This document shows positions 12,607-22,713 of a DNA stretch of 64,000 bases, piece after piece. Each line of letters starts with the position of its first letter. Position 1 is the first letter of the stretch. Origin of the DNA: an uncultured Pelagibacteraceae bacterium. GTDB lineage: Bacteria > Pseudomonadota > Alphaproteobacteria > Pelagibacterales > Pelagibacteraceae. The stretch spans positions 155,001-219,000 of the forward strand of contig CACJPW010000001.1 in assembly GCA_902595375.1 (NCBI GenBank). Reading direction: 5' to 3'. Below the pieces are notes generated by a model. It was not told the origin of the DNA and searched no databases. It saw only the letters and a program-made list of their open reading frames with translations. The translations under genes were made by a program, and so were the position numbers.

Positions 12607-15171
12607 ATGAATTTATTTACAAGAACTTTTAGTAAAATATTTAAAAGCTCTAATCAACAAGAATTAGATAAAATTCAAAATTTAATCCTAGCCATAAATA
12701 ATAAAGAAAAAGAGATAAATTCTTTATCAGAAAGTGAAATAAAAGAAAAAACGGCTTATTTCAAAAAAATTGTTCAAAATGGTTCGGTAAAATTAGAGCA
12801 AATAATCCCTGATAGTTTTGCCTTAGTTAGAGAAGCAGCCAAAAGAGCACTTGGTGAAAGACATTATGATGTTCAATTAGCTGGTGGTTTAATTTTAAAC
12901 TCTGGTAAAATTGCTGAAATGAAAACTGGTGAGGGAAAAACATTAGTGTCAACTTTACCTGCGTATTTAAACTCTTTAACAGGTAAAGGTGTTCATATAG
13001 TTACAGTGAACGATTATTTAGCTCAAAGGGATTCCATCTGGATGGGTAAAGTGTTTAACTATTTAGGCGTATCAACTGGATGTATTACTAATAATTTAGA
13101 AGATAAAGACAGAAAAAAAAATTATAACTCTGATATCACATATGCAACTAATAATGAACTTGGCTTTGATTATCTAAGAGATAACATGAAGTACGAGTTA
13201 GCTGAAATGGTTCAGAGAGATCATAATTATTGTATTGTCGACGAGGTTGATAGCATTCTCATAGACGAGTCGAGAACTCCACTAATTATATCTGGTAAAT
13301 TAGAAGATAAGACTACACTTTACACTACTTCGAATGATTTTATAAAAAACTTACAGAAAAATGATTACGAATTAGATGAAAAAAATAAAAATGTCATTTT
13401 AACTGACTTAGGAGTAGATAAAATAGAAAAACTAGCTTTACAAAAAAATATTTTAAAAAATAATAATTTTTATGATCCAGCTAATTTAGATCTTGTGCAT
13501 CATACTAATCAAGCTTTAAAGGCAAATTTAATTTTCAAAAAGGATACAGACTATATCGTAAGAGACGGTAAGGTTCAGATAATTGATGAGTTTACCGGAA
13601 GAGTTTTGAGTGGTAGGAGGTTCTCTGATGGTCTACATCAAGCTATTGAAGCTAAGGAAAATTTAAATATACAAGATGAAAATCAAACCTTGGCATCAAT
13701 TACCTATCAAAATTATTTTAGACTTTATAAAAAATTATCAGGTATGACTGGAACTGCAATGACAGAGTCCGAGGAATTTTACGATATATATAAATTAAAT
13801 GTAGTTACTATACCAACTAATAAAAAAATGCTTAGAGAAGATTACAATGATAAAATTTTCAGAACTGAAAAAGAAAAATATAATGCAATTACAAAAAAAA
13901 TTATTGATTGTAATAAGATCGGACAACCTGTTTTAGTTGGAACAACAAGCATAGAAAAATCAGAAAAAATTTCAGAATATCTCAATGAAAAAAAAATTAA
14001 ACACAATGTTCTTAACGCAAAACAACATGATAAAGAAGCTAAGATAATAGCAGAAGCGGGAAAAGTTGGTGCTGTTACTATTGCTACAAATATGGCTGGC
14101 AGAGGGACTGACATAAAACTTGGTGGAAATAAAGATTTCAATGAGGAAGGCATACAAAACGATTTAAAAGAATTTGAGATTAATGAGAAAAAAGTTAAGG
14201 AGCTAGGTGGACTTTTTATTATTGGAACTGAAAGACATGAGAGTAGAAGAATAGACAATCAATTAAGAGGTAGATCAGGTAGACAAGGTGATCCGGGTGC
14301 GACTACTTTTTTTATCAGTTTACAAGATGAACTAATGAGAATTTTTGGTGGAGACTCTATTGATGGAGTTCTTAAAAAATTAGGTTTAAAAGAAAATGAG
14401 TCAATTGATCACCCATGGATAAATAAGTCAATGGAAAGAGCGCAAAAGAAAGTAGAAAGTAGAAATTTTGATATTAGAAAAACCCTAATTAAATTCGATG
14501 ATGTTATGAATGATCAAAGACAAGTAATATTTTCTCAAAGATTAAAAGTTTTGAAACAGAACGATATAAATTTGATTTTAGAGGATTTTTTTGGGGAAAT
14601 ATTAAAAGAAATAGATGTATCAATAACAAATTATAAGAAATCAAATGACGATAAATATCTAACTCAGATAAAAAATATTACTGGTAACTCTCTAAATGAC
14701 GCCAAATTGAAGAGTTTAATATCCAAAAGCGAGAGCGATTATAAAAAGGAATTGGAAGATTTATTTTTAAATAAAAAACAGTCTAGGATAGATCTTTTAG
14801 GTAGTGAAGAAAATAAAATTTTAGAGAAAAAAATTTTTCTTCAAATTATAGATTATTCATGGAGATCACATCTTCAATACTTAGAACAATTAAGACAAGT
14901 TATAGGATTGAGACAATATGGTCAAAAAGATCCTTTATCTGAGTTTAAAAAAGAAGCTTTTGTTTTATTTGAAGGTCTATTAACAAAAATTAAATATGAT
15001 GTAATTAGACTTCTGCTAAATCTTAATATTGTTGTTTCTTCAAAAGATCAGAATAAAGATGAGAAAGTTATTCAGAATAAAAAAGTTAATGATTACAAAA
15101 AAGTTGGAAGAAATGAAAAATGCCCATGCGGTTCAGGAAAAAAATTTAAACACTGTCACGGCAGTATATAG
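12607..15171 (+). CDS. secA: Preprotein translocase ATPase SecA (ORF opens at 12565; MNLFTRTF start preferred)
   Basis: GEGKTLVSTLPAYLN, TNMAGRGTDIKLGG, C-terminal CPCGSGKKFKHCHG zinc motif. Confidence 0.97.
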   Translation: MNLFTRTFSKIFKSSNQQELDKIQNLILAINNKEKEINSLSESEIKEKTAYFKKIVQNGSVKLEQIIPDSFALVREAAKRALGERHYDVQLAGGLILNSGKIAEMKTGEGKTLVSTLPAYLNSLTGKGVHIVTVNDYLAQRDSIWMGKVFNYLGVSTGCITNNLEDKDRKKNYNSDITYATNNELGFDYLRDNMKYELAEMVQRDHNYCIVDEVDSILIDESRTPLIISGKLEDKTTLYTTSNDFIKNLQKNDYELDEKNKNVILTDLGVDKIEKLALQKNILKNNNFYDPANLDLVHHTNQALKANLIFKKDTDYIVRDGKVQIIDEFTGRVLSGRRFSDGLHQAIEAKENLNIQDENQTLASITYQNYFRLYKKLSGMTGTAMTESEEFYDIYKLNVVTIPTNKKMLREDYNDKIFRTEKEKYNAITKKIIDCNKIGQPVLVGTTSIEKSEKISEYLNEKKIKHNVLNAKQHDKEAKIIAEAGKVGAVTIATNMAGRGTDIKLGGNKDFNEEGIQNDLKEFEINEKKVKELGGLFIIGTERHESRRIDNQLRGRSGRQGDPGATTFFISLQDELMRIFGGDSIDGVLKKLGLKENESIDHPWINKSMERAQKKVESRNFDIRKTLIKFDDVMNDQRQVIFSQRLKVLKQNDINLILEDFFGEILKEIDVSITNYKKSNDDKYLTQIKNITGNSLNDAKLKSLISKSESDYKKELEDLFLNKKQSRIDLLGSEENKILEKKIFLQIIDYSWRSHLQYLEQLRQVIGLRQYGQKDPLSEFKKEAFVLFEGLLTKIKYDVIRLLLNLNIVVSSKDQNKDEKVIQNKKVNDYKKVGRNEKCPCGSGKKFKHCHGSI

Positions 15172-15172
15172 T

Positions 15173-16570
15173 TTATATACTTTTAAAAGCGCTCAAAGCC
15201 GCTGCCCTTGCTTTTTCGTGAGAAACTATTGGCATAGGATAATCAGAACCAAGTTTTAAAATATTGCTATCGTTCAAATCCCAAGGTTTGTGTACAAATT
15301 TTTTTGGCACATTTTTTAATTCTGGAACCCATTTTTTTACATATTCACCCTCTTTATCAAATTTTTCACCTTGTAAAATTGGATTAAATATTCTGAAATA
15401 AGGCGCTGCATCAGCTCCACATCCAGCTACCCATTGCCATCCTGAAACATTATTTGCTTCATTGAAATCTAATAAACAGTTTCTGAAATGTTTTTCTCCC
15501 TCTAACCAGTTAATTAGTAAATGCTTGACGAGAAAAGATCCAACTATCATTCTAACTCTGTTATGCATCCAACCTGTCAAATATAACTCTCTCATTCCGG
15601 CATCAACTATTGGATAGCCAGTTAATCCTCTTTTCCATGCAGATAAAAATTTTATATTTTTTCTCCATGGAAATTTATCAAATTTTTTAGAGTAATTTCC
15701 TTTTAGCATGTGTGGAAAATGGTTTATAAGTGAATGATTAAACTCCCGCCAACCAATTTCAGCTAAAAACTTATTGACACCTTTTTTTTTAATTTTAATA
15801 CATTCCTCCCAAATAGTTTCCACATGTAGTTGCCCATGCTTTATAAATGGTGACAACTTTGAGGTACCAATTACATTAGGAAAATTTCTGGCCTCTGAAT
15901 AATTTTCAATTTTATCATTTATAAATATTTTCAATTGATTTAATGCATTATCTTCGCTAGGAATCCAATATTCCTCGAACTTTTTAAACCATTTTTTTTT
16001 TGGATATATTTCTTTTTCATTTATAGTATTTTTGAAAAATGAAATTTTTTTAACGCATTTAGATAATTTTTTATTTTTTTTTGGAATTTTATCAAAATAA
16101 AATTTCTCTGCAGTCCTCCAAAAAGGAGTAAATACTTTAAATGGTGCTCCGTCTTTTTTTTTTATTTCGTCATACTCATTTAAAATATTTCCCTTAAAAA
16201 TATTAAATCTAATTTTATTAATTTTAAATTTGTTAGATAGAAATTCATCGAATTTAAGATATTCTGGTTCATATGTTCTATTCCAATAAATGGAAAAATT
16301 TTTTTTATAAAAAATTTTTTCAAAGAAAGACTTGTAATTATCAGTATCAATTATCTCAAGATTAATGTTAAAAGTATTTAATTTATTTTTAAATTCACCT
16401 AAAGATTTACTTATCCACCATCTTTGAGCCTCCTGGTTTTCGAATTTCTTTTTTTTGTATAAAAAAAAAGCCACTACTAGATCATGATTTTTTGTAGCTT
16501 CTAAAAGCGCCAAATTTTTATTTAATCTAAAATCGTCTTTTAACCAAACCAATCCAATATTTTTACTCAT
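15173..16570 (-). CDS. phrB: Deoxyribodipyrimidine photolyase / cryptochrome family (ORF extends to 16585)
   Basis: GLVWLKDDFRLNKN N-terminus; C-terminal TGYPIVDAGMREL, W...NRVRMIVGSFLVKHL, DFNEANNVSGWQWVAG. Confidence 0.92.
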   Translation of the reverse strand: MSKNIGLVWLKDDFRLNKNLALLEATKNHDLVVAFFLYKKKKFENQEAQRWWISKSLGEFKNKLNTFNINLEIIDTDNYKSFFEKIFYKKNFSIYWNRTYEPEYLKFDEFLSNKFKINKIRFNIFKGNILNEYDEIKKKDGAPFKVFTPFWRTAEKFYFDKIPKKNKKLSKCVKKISFFKNTINEKEIYPKKKWFKKFEEYWIPSEDNALNQLKIFINDKIENYSEARNFPNVIGTSKLSPFIKHGQLHVETIWEECIKIKKKGVNKFLAEIGWREFNHSLINHFPHMLKGNYSKKFDKFPWRKNIKFLSAWKRGLTGYPIVDAGMRELYLTGWMHNRVRMIVGSFLVKHLLINWLEGEKHFRNCLLDFNEANNVSGWQWVAGCGADAAPYFRIFNPILQGEKFDKEGEYVKKWVPELKNVPKKFVHKPWDLNDSNILKLGSDYPMPIVSHEKARAAALSAFKSI

Positions 16571-16622
16571 ATGTAAATTTATCAAATTTAATTTTAAATA
16601 TCGATGTGCTTAAATTACTCGG

Positions 16623-16697
16623 TGGTGGCCTTGGTAAGAATCGCACTTACGACACATACCTTTTCAGGGTACTGCTCTACTACTGAGCTACAAGGCC
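16623..16697 (-). tRNA. tRNA-Phe (GAA), atypical D- and T-loops
   Basis: Complement GGCCTTG TA GCTC AGTAGTA GAGC A GTACC CTGAAAA GGTAT GTGTC GTAAG TGCGATT CTTAC CAAGGCC A CCA. Confidence 0.9.
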
Positions 16698-16912
16698 TAA
16701 AATCTAAAAGTAATCCTACCTTTAGTCAAATCGTATGGTGTCATTTCTACCATTACGTTATCACCAGCAAGTACTCTTATTCTATTCTTTCTCAGTTTTC
16801 CAGCTGTGTGAGCTAAAATTTCATGATTATTTTCTAACTTCACTCTAAACATTGCATTAGGTAACAGTTCAGTTACTTTTCCCTTAAATTCTAAAGTCTC
16901 TTGTTTTGCCAA
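16697..16912 (-). CDS. infA: Translation initiation factor IF-1
   Basis: [51 protein letters not shown]. Confidence 0.97.
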   Translation of the reverse strand: MAKQETLEFKGKVTELLPNAMFRVKLENNHEILAHTAGKLRKNRIRVLAGDNVMVEMTPYDLTKGRITFRF

Positions 16913-18212
16913 TTAATTTTCCTTTTTTAATTCTAATTTTGATAGAGTTAGCATGTCCATCTAAATTCTCATGTTGGGCTAAGTTTATAACTGATGGGCC
17001 CAATCTTTCAATACCTGATTTTGTAATTTTTATCATTGAATGACGCTTTAAAAAATCATTAACCGATAGACCAGATGAGAATTTTGCTGAACCCGAGGTA
17101 GGTAAAACATGATTTGGTCCCGCTAAATAATCACCAATCGCCTCTGGAGAAAATTTGCCGATAAATATCGAACCAGCATTTCGAATACCTTTAATTATAC
17201 CTTTATAATTTTTAAAATCTATTTCTAAGTGCTCAGGTGCTATTAAGTTAACTATATCTAGAATTTTTTTTTTGGAACTTGCAAAAATTGCTAAGCCAAA
17301 TTTTCTTAAGCTAGATGATGCAATTCTTTTTTTAGGTAAATTTATTAATTGTTTTTTAATACTTAAATTTACCAAATTAATTAGATCTTTAGAGTTAGTC
17401 ACCAAGATTGATTGCGCAAAAATATCGTGTTCTGCTTGTGCTATCAAATCAGAAGCAATCCATTCTGGATTTGATTTTTTATCAGCTAGAATACTGACTT
17501 CTGATGGACCTGCAACCATGTCTATTCCTACATCTCCAAAAACTTCTTTTTTTGCTAAAGCAACAAAAGCATTTCCAGGTCCTACAATCTTGTCTACTTT
17601 TTTAAATGTTTTTGTGCCGTATGTTAAACCTGCAATTGATTGAACTCCCCCAGTTTTATAAATTTCTTTCACACCACATTTTTTTGCAGCATATATTATT
17701 CCAGGGTTTACCAATTCTCCAAGAGTGGGGGTTGTGAGATAAATATTTTTTACTCCTGCAACTATAGCAGGAATGCAATTCATTAGTACCGTGCTAGGGT
17801 AACTTGCTGTTCCTCCAGGAACATAAACTCCTACTCTATCTATCGGTGAATATCTATATGATAAAAGGTTTTTATATTTATCTTTATAGCTAAAAGATGA
17901 GAACTTTTGCTTTTGGTGAAATTTTTTAATTCTACTAAATGCAAGATCAATAGATCTTTTTAAATTTTTATCAATACTTTTACAGACTTTGTTAATTTCG
18001 TTTCTAGAAAATTTTATACTTGACGAATTTGTTTTATTTTTTGAAAATCTTTTTTCATATTTAATTATCGCTTTGTCACCATTTTTTTTGACGTCAATTA
18101 AGATTTTCTTTACAGCTGATGACTTAGTTTTTTGTTTGGTCTTTCTTTTATTTAAAATAATTTCTAATTTTCTCAAGAAATTTTTCTGATTCCCATTTAA
18201 AAATTTTAACAT
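16884..18212 (-). CDS. hisD: Histidinol dehydrogenase
   Basis: [39 protein letters not shown] motifs. Confidence 0.96.
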   Translation of the reverse strand: MLKFLNGNQKNFLRKLEIILNKRKTKQKTKSSAVKKILIDVKKNGDKAIIKYEKRFSKNKTNSSSIKFSRNEINKVCKSIDKNLKRSIDLAFSRIKKFHQKQKFSSFSYKDKYKNLLSYRYSPIDRVGVYVPGGTASYPSTVLMNCIPAIVAGVKNIYLTTPTLGELVNPGIIYAAKKCGVKEIYKTGGVQSIAGLTYGTKTFKKVDKIVGPGNAFVALAKKEVFGDVGIDMVAGPSEVSILADKKSNPEWIASDLIAQAEHDIFAQSILVTNSKDLINLVNLSIKKQLINLPKKRIASSSLRKFGLAIFASSKKKILDIVNLIAPEHLEIDFKNYKGIIKGIRNAGSIFIGKFSPEAIGDYLAGPNHVLPTSGSAKFSSGLSVNDFLKRHSMIKITKSGIERLGPSVINLAQHENLDGHANSIKIRIKKGKLIGKTRDFRI

Positions 18213-18655
18213 TAAATTTCCTTATGTTTAGGGGTATTCTTTGTATCCCATGCCTCGCCTTGATCATCTAAAGTTATCTCGATCACTTCTGAAATTATTT
18301 TCACTACCGAGTCACCTGCAAAAACTATCCTCATTTCATAGTTATTATCAGGCATTAGATTAGTTTCAATAGTAAGAAAATCCAAAAATTTATCTTTTTT
18401 TGACTGGTTGATATTTTTAGATAGTACTTTTATAACATTTTCAAATTTAAGCACTGTTCTAATTCGTTTATTATTTCTAAAAATACCCTTTTCTACATCC
18501 TCCCACATAAACCTATTAAGTTGCATTAAGAAGATCCTATTTTTTTCTAAGCTTGCGATTTCTGCCACATTAACAATAGCGTCTTGTAAATGAGCAGAAA
18601 TTACTCTTAAATCTGTCTCGTTGCGCGCAATCAATTTTAGGTTTTTAACTTTCAT
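18212..18655 (-). CDS. DUF2948 family protein
   Basis: LKLIARNETDLRVISAHLQDAIV...; sits between hisD and murA as in other alphaproteobacteria. Confidence 0.8.
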   Translation of the reverse strand: MKVKNLKLIARNETDLRVISAHLQDAIVNVAEIASLEKNRIFLMQLNRFMWEDVEKGIFRNNKRIRTVLKFENVIKVLSKNINQSKKDKFLDFLTIETNLMPDNNYEMRIVFAGDSVVKIISEVIEITLDDQGEAWDTKNTPKHKEI

Positions 18656-19912
18656 TTAAACTCTTTTTACTTTTGCCATACAGTTTTTAAGTTTATATTC
18701 TAAAGACTCATAACCTCTATCCAGATGATAAATTCTATTTACTATTGTCCGATTATCAGCGACTAATCCGGCTAATACTAAACTCACTGAAGCTCTCAGG
18801 TCTGTAGCCATAACCTCCGCCCCGGTAAGCTTTGTTGGACCTTTAATAAGTGCAGTCTTATTTTTAATTTCAATGTTGGCGCCCATTCTTTTCAATTCAG
18901 GAACATGCATGAATCTATTCTCGAAAATATTCTCCTTAATCTTAGATGTGCCCTTAGCTTGAGTCATTAAGACCATCAATTGAGCTTGAAGATCTGTAGG
19001 AAATCCTGGATAGGGTTTTGTTGAAACAGAAATTTTCTTTAAATTTTTACTTTTGGAAATTATAATAGACTTTTTTGAAATAAAAATTTTTGCTCCCATT
19101 TTTTTTAAAATACTGATTTCCTGTTTAAAATACTTAGTATTAATATTATTTATTGAAACTTTTTTTCCTATCAAAATTGCTGCTATTAGATATGTGCCAA
19201 ACTCAATTCTGTCAAAAATTACTTTGTGAGCTATATTTTTTTTGATTGAAGTTTTACCGTAAACTATAATCTTCCTGCCTGAAATCTTAATTTTACCTCC
19301 GAGTTTTTTTAAAAATGTGATGAGATCAAGTACTTCAGGTTCTATCGCACAATTTGAAAGTTCAGTTTTGCCTTTAGCCTTATATGCAGCAAGTATGGCA
19401 TTTTCAGTAGCTCCAACAGAAATTGATGGGAATCTTATCTTGGTTCCTAATAACCCTTTTTTAGCCTCAGCGATTATATAACCATCTTTAATTTTAATTT
19501 TTGCTCCTAGTTTCTTTAAAGCATGTAAATGTAGATTCACAGGCCTTGTACCAATCGCACAACCACCAGGTAAAGAAACTTTTGCTTTTTGGTACCTTGA
19601 TAAAAGTGGGCCTAAAACTAAAACACCTGCGCGCATAGTTTTTACAAGTTTATATGGAGCTAACGTATTGACTTTTTCATTTTTATTCTCAATTAAAATT
19701 TTTTTGTGTTTATTTATAATTTTAATTTTTAGACCTATATATCTTAATAATTCGACCATAGTAGAAATATCTTTTACTATTGGTATGTTAGATAATTTAA
19801 CCTTATTGGCTAATATTGAGGCAGCCAAAATTGGGAGTGTAGCATTTTTAGATCCAGATATTGAAATACTACCTAATAAATGTTTTTTTCCTTTAATAAT
19901 AAGTTTTTGCAT
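18656..19912 (-). CDS. murA: UDP-N-acetylglucosamine 1-carboxyvinyltransferase
   Basis: GSKNATLPILAA, PGGCAIGTRPVNLH, ATDLRASVSLVLAGL. Confidence 0.96.
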   Translation of the reverse strand: MQKLIIKGKKHLLGSISISGSKNATLPILAASILANKVKLSNIPIVKDISTMVELLRYIGLKIKIINKHKKILIENKNEKVNTLAPYKLVKTMRAGVLVLGPLLSRYQKAKVSLPGGCAIGTRPVNLHLHALKKLGAKIKIKDGYIIAEAKKGLLGTKIRFPSISVGATENAILAAYKAKGKTELSNCAIEPEVLDLITFLKKLGGKIKISGRKIIVYGKTSIKKNIAHKVIFDRIEFGTYLIAAILIGKKVSINNINTKYFKQEISILKKMGAKIFISKKSIIISKSKNLKKISVSTKPYPGFPTDLQAQLMVLMTQAKGTSKIKENIFENRFMHVPELKRMGANIEIKNKTALIKGPTKLTGAEVMATDLRASVSLVLAGLVADNRTIVNRIYHLDRGYESLEYKLKNCMAKVKRV

Positions 19913-19921
19913 TAAAGAAAT

Positions 19922-20476
19922 CTATACTTTTGGAAGTGTAACACCTCTTTGTTTCATGTACTTACCTTTTCGTTTTGCATAAGTCACTTTGGGCTTTTCA
20001 TTTCCTTTAAGAAATATAAATTGAGCTACACCTTCATTGGCGTATATTTTAGCAGGAAGTGGAGTAGTGTTAGAAAATTCTAAAGTCACATGCCCCTCCC
20101 ACCCAGGCTCTAAAGGAGTGACATTAACTATAATTCCACACCTAGCATAGGTAGATTTACCTAGACAAATAACTAAAACATCATCAGGAATTTTGAAGTA
20201 TTCTATAGTTCTAGCTAAAGCAAAAGAATTTGGAGGTATAATACATTCTTTGCCAATTTTTGTAACAAAACTCTCTTTTTTAAAAACCTTAGGATCTACA
20301 ATGCCTGAATTAACATTAGTAAATATTTTAAATTCGTTGGAAACTCTTGCATCATATCCATAAGATGATAGCCCAAAAGATATTTTCCCTTTTCTAACTT
20401 GTTTGCTTACAAAAGGCTTAATCATGCCTTCTGTTGTTACTGTTCTTTTAATCCACTTATCTGAAAGTACTGGCAT
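19922..20476 (-). CDS. dcd: dCTP deaminase
   Basis: [43 protein letters not shown]. Confidence 0.95.
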   Translation of the reverse strand: MPVLSDKWIKRTVTTEGMIKPFVSKQVRKGKISFGLSSYGYDARVSNEFKIFTNVNSGIVDPKVFKKESFVTKIGKECIIPPNSFALARTIEYFKIPDDVLVICLGKSTYARCGIIVNVTPLEPGWEGHVTLEFSNTTPLPAKIYANEGVAQFIFLKGNEKPKVTYAKRKGKYMKQRGVTLPKV

Positions 20477-20582
20477 TTTTTATTTTTAATTTAATCTTAT
20501 TTTTCTTTCTTTTTTTTAAATTATTTTTGAGTGCAGTTTCACGTTTTTTAAGTAATGAATCTTTCTTATCAAAAGATTTCAT
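20457..20582 (-). CDS. Candidate 41-aa lysine/arginine-rich microprotein overlapping the dcd start
   Basis: ATG...TAA frame [41 protein letters not shown]; below the ORF-track size cutoff; read by hand. Confidence 0.4.
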   Translation of the reverse strand: MKSFDKKDSLLKKRETALKNNLKKRKKNKIKLKIKNASTFR

Positions 20583-20589
20583 TTACTTT

Positions 20590-20784
20590 TTAATTCTTAT
20601 CTGGGTTTGTTAAGTCCTCAAGAGTAATAGGCTTGTTAATGTCATGCATTAAATCTTTATCTGAGTCTTTAGGATTAGCGCTAGATTTCTTTGCTCGTCT
20701 TTGCTCAATACGAGCTTTTCTTTTTGCTTCTTTTTTCATAGCTTTATCGCCTCGTGTTGATTTGTAGTCGTAGTGAATTCCCAT
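20590..20784 (-). CDS. Small charged hypothetical protein
   Basis: 64-aa ORF in line with the minus-strand gene series; no family recognised. Confidence 0.5.
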   Translation of the reverse strand: MGIHYDYKSTRGDKAMKKEAKRKARIEQRRAKKSSANPKDSDKDLMHDINKPITLEDLTNPDKN

Positions 20785-20801
20785 AATAAGCGCCCCTTCA
20801 T

Positions 20802-20987
20802 TTAATCAAATTTACTTCTTGAATTAGTTTTTTGCAAGTATCTTGATTGTAGCAATTGAATAATTATAAACAAAATCGACAAAAATACGGCAACTAAAAC
20901 ATCTTGAAAAGGCGAAGCTTGTGGAAATCCATAATTCCACAGAATTACTAAAATTAACCACAACATCCAATTAATTTTTTTTAACAT
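20802..20987 (-). CDS. Small membrane protein
   Basis: 61 aa, two hydrophobic segments; overlaps the end of the next gene by 17 bp. Confidence 0.5.
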   Translation of the reverse strand: MLKKINWMLWLILVILWNYGFPQASPFQDVLVAVFLSILFIIIQLLQSRYLQKTNSRSKFD

Positions 20988-22713
20988 TTATTTCACAACC
21001 CTGTTCATTACAATTTAATCCATTTTTAATATTATTAAAAAAATCTATAGCTCTGACTGCAGTCATCATATGATTTTTATAAATATTTAAATATCCATTT
21101 AGACTTGATGATAATTTTTTTGCTTTGTCCATCATGCCTAGCCTAACAAAGTTTATTAACATAATTGCATTTCCATTAGGAATTGTGTTATCACTAATAT
21201 CAATGGGATTAAAAAAAATGTCGCCATTATCTTTAATATTTTTTTGAAAAATATTTTTATTCTCGAGATAGAATTTATCTTCGGCTTCTAGCAATAACTT
21301 TTTTGCTAAGTCTTTATATCTAAAATTTAAGGTCTTTTCAGATAAGTCAATTATGGCATTAATTAAAAAAGCATAATCTTCTAAAAAAACAACTTCTTTT
21401 GAATAACTGTGATAAATTTTATCTTTGATATACTTTTTCTCAATTCTGTTGAAAAATTCTTCAGCAAGTTTTAAATAACCCTTTTCTGGCAAAATATCAT
21501 TAGCTGCAACCAAAGCACTGACCCATAAGCAATTTAAATCTAATTGAGTTTTATCATCGAAAAAAGGTTTTTTCCTTGTAGACCTAATTTCGAGAAGTCT
21601 GTTTATTATTTCTTTAGAGGGCTCTTTCTTTTCAACTAATATAATTTTTTTTTCCCAATTACCCTCAGGTGTTATCTCATAAAATTTATTTAAATTTTTA
21701 ATTTCTTTTATTTCATTATAATCGTAAACATAATATTTACCTTCCTCACCCTCGCTATCAGCATCATAAGCTGAACCTAAGAATTTTTCTTTATTTAAAA
21801 AATCTTTTTTTAAAAATTCTACAGTTTGTTCTAATTTATTTTTGTAATATTCATTGCTATTTAGTTTACAATATTTGGAAAGTAATAATATAAACTGTAT
21901 ATTATCATAAAGCATCTTTTCAAAATGAGGTATTATCCAATTTTCATCAGTTGTATAACGGGATATTCCACCTTCGACATGATCATATATTCCTTTTGAG
22001 CAAAGTTGTTTTAGTATAAGTTCTACCGGTAAAAGATATTTTTTATCTTTAGATTTATTATAAAAATAAAGCATCGTCTCAAATAAGTTGAAAATTGGAA
22101 ATTTAGGGGCTCCCTTGTAACCTCCATTTAGACTGTCTAAATGTGTTAAAGAATTTTCAAGTATTGGTTCAAGATCTTGACTAAAAACAGAGGTTTTTTT
22201 TAAATCTAAATTTTTAATAATAAGATCTTTTTGTTTTATTATATTTTCTCTTTGATCCTTGTATGCTTCTGACACTTTTTTTAATATGTCTTTGAAACAT
22301 GGCAACCCGTTTTTTGAAAATTTTGGAAAGTATGTACCGCCCATAAAAGGTACACCATTTTCATCTAAAAACATTGTTAAAGGCCAACCGCCACCTGTTT
22401 GATTAAAAAGTTGAAAAGAACTTTGAAAAACGTAATCTAAATCTGGTCTCTCTTCCCTATCAACTTTTATATTTACAAAAAGGTCGTTCATTATTTTTGC
22501 TGTTTCGCCATCTTCAAAACTTTCATGAGCCATAACATGACACCAATGACAACTAGCGTAACCAATGCTTAATAAAATAGGTTTTTTAATTTTTTTTGCA
22601 TGATCTAATATTTCTTTAGACCAAATTTGCCAATTTACTGGATTATTTTTATGTTGCCTTAAATAAGGGCTCAGGTTATTTGATAGCATATTTTTGTTTA
22701 AATCAGACATCAA
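20971..22713 (-). CDS. Thioredoxin-domain DUF255 / YyaL-SSP411 family protein
   Basis: NPVNWQIWSKE, GYASCHWCHVMAHESFED, REERPDLD, GGWPLTMFL motifs. Confidence 0.9.
   Translation of the reverse strand: MMSDLNKNMLSNNLSPYLRQHKNNPVNWQIWSKEILDHAKKIKKPILLSIGYASCHWCHVMAHESFEDGETAKIMNDLFVNIKVDREERPDLDYVFQSSFQLFNQTGGGWPLTMFLDENGVPFMGGTYFPKFSKNGLPCFKDILKKVSEAYKDQRENIIKQKDLIIKNLDLKKTSVFSQDLEPILENSLTHLDSLNGGYKGAPKFPIFNLFETMLYFYNKSKDKKYLLPVELILKQLCSKGIYDHVEGGISRYTTDENWIIPHFEKMLYDNIQFILLLSKYCKLNSNEYYKNKLEQTVEFLKKDFLNKEKFLGSAYDADSEGEEGKYYVYDYNEIKEIKNLNKFYEITPEGNWEKKIILVEKKEPSKEIINRLLEIRSTRKKPFFDDKTQLDLNCLWVSALVAANDILPEKGYLKLAEEFFNRIEKKYIKDKIYHSYSKEVVFLEDYAFLINAIIDLSEKTLNFRYKDLAKKLLLEAEDKFYLENKNIFQKNIKDNGDIFFNPIDISDNTIPNGNAIMLINFVRLGMMDKAKKLSSSLNGYLNIYKNHMMTAVRAIDFFNNIKNGLNCNEQGCEINVKKN

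Noticed and set aside
13842-14258. Long antisense ORFs inside secA, and similar ones inside prfA, lysC, cobT, lysS, lepA, pheT and others
   Set aside because: Frames opposite strongly recognised genes; expected from AT-rich codon usage on the complementary strand.
16604-16816. 70-aa plus-strand ORF
   Set aside because: Antisense to tRNA-Phe and infA.
20590-20784. 64-aa charged ORF as a toxin-antitoxin component
   Set aside because: No recognisable partner or domain; kept only as a hypothetical small protein.
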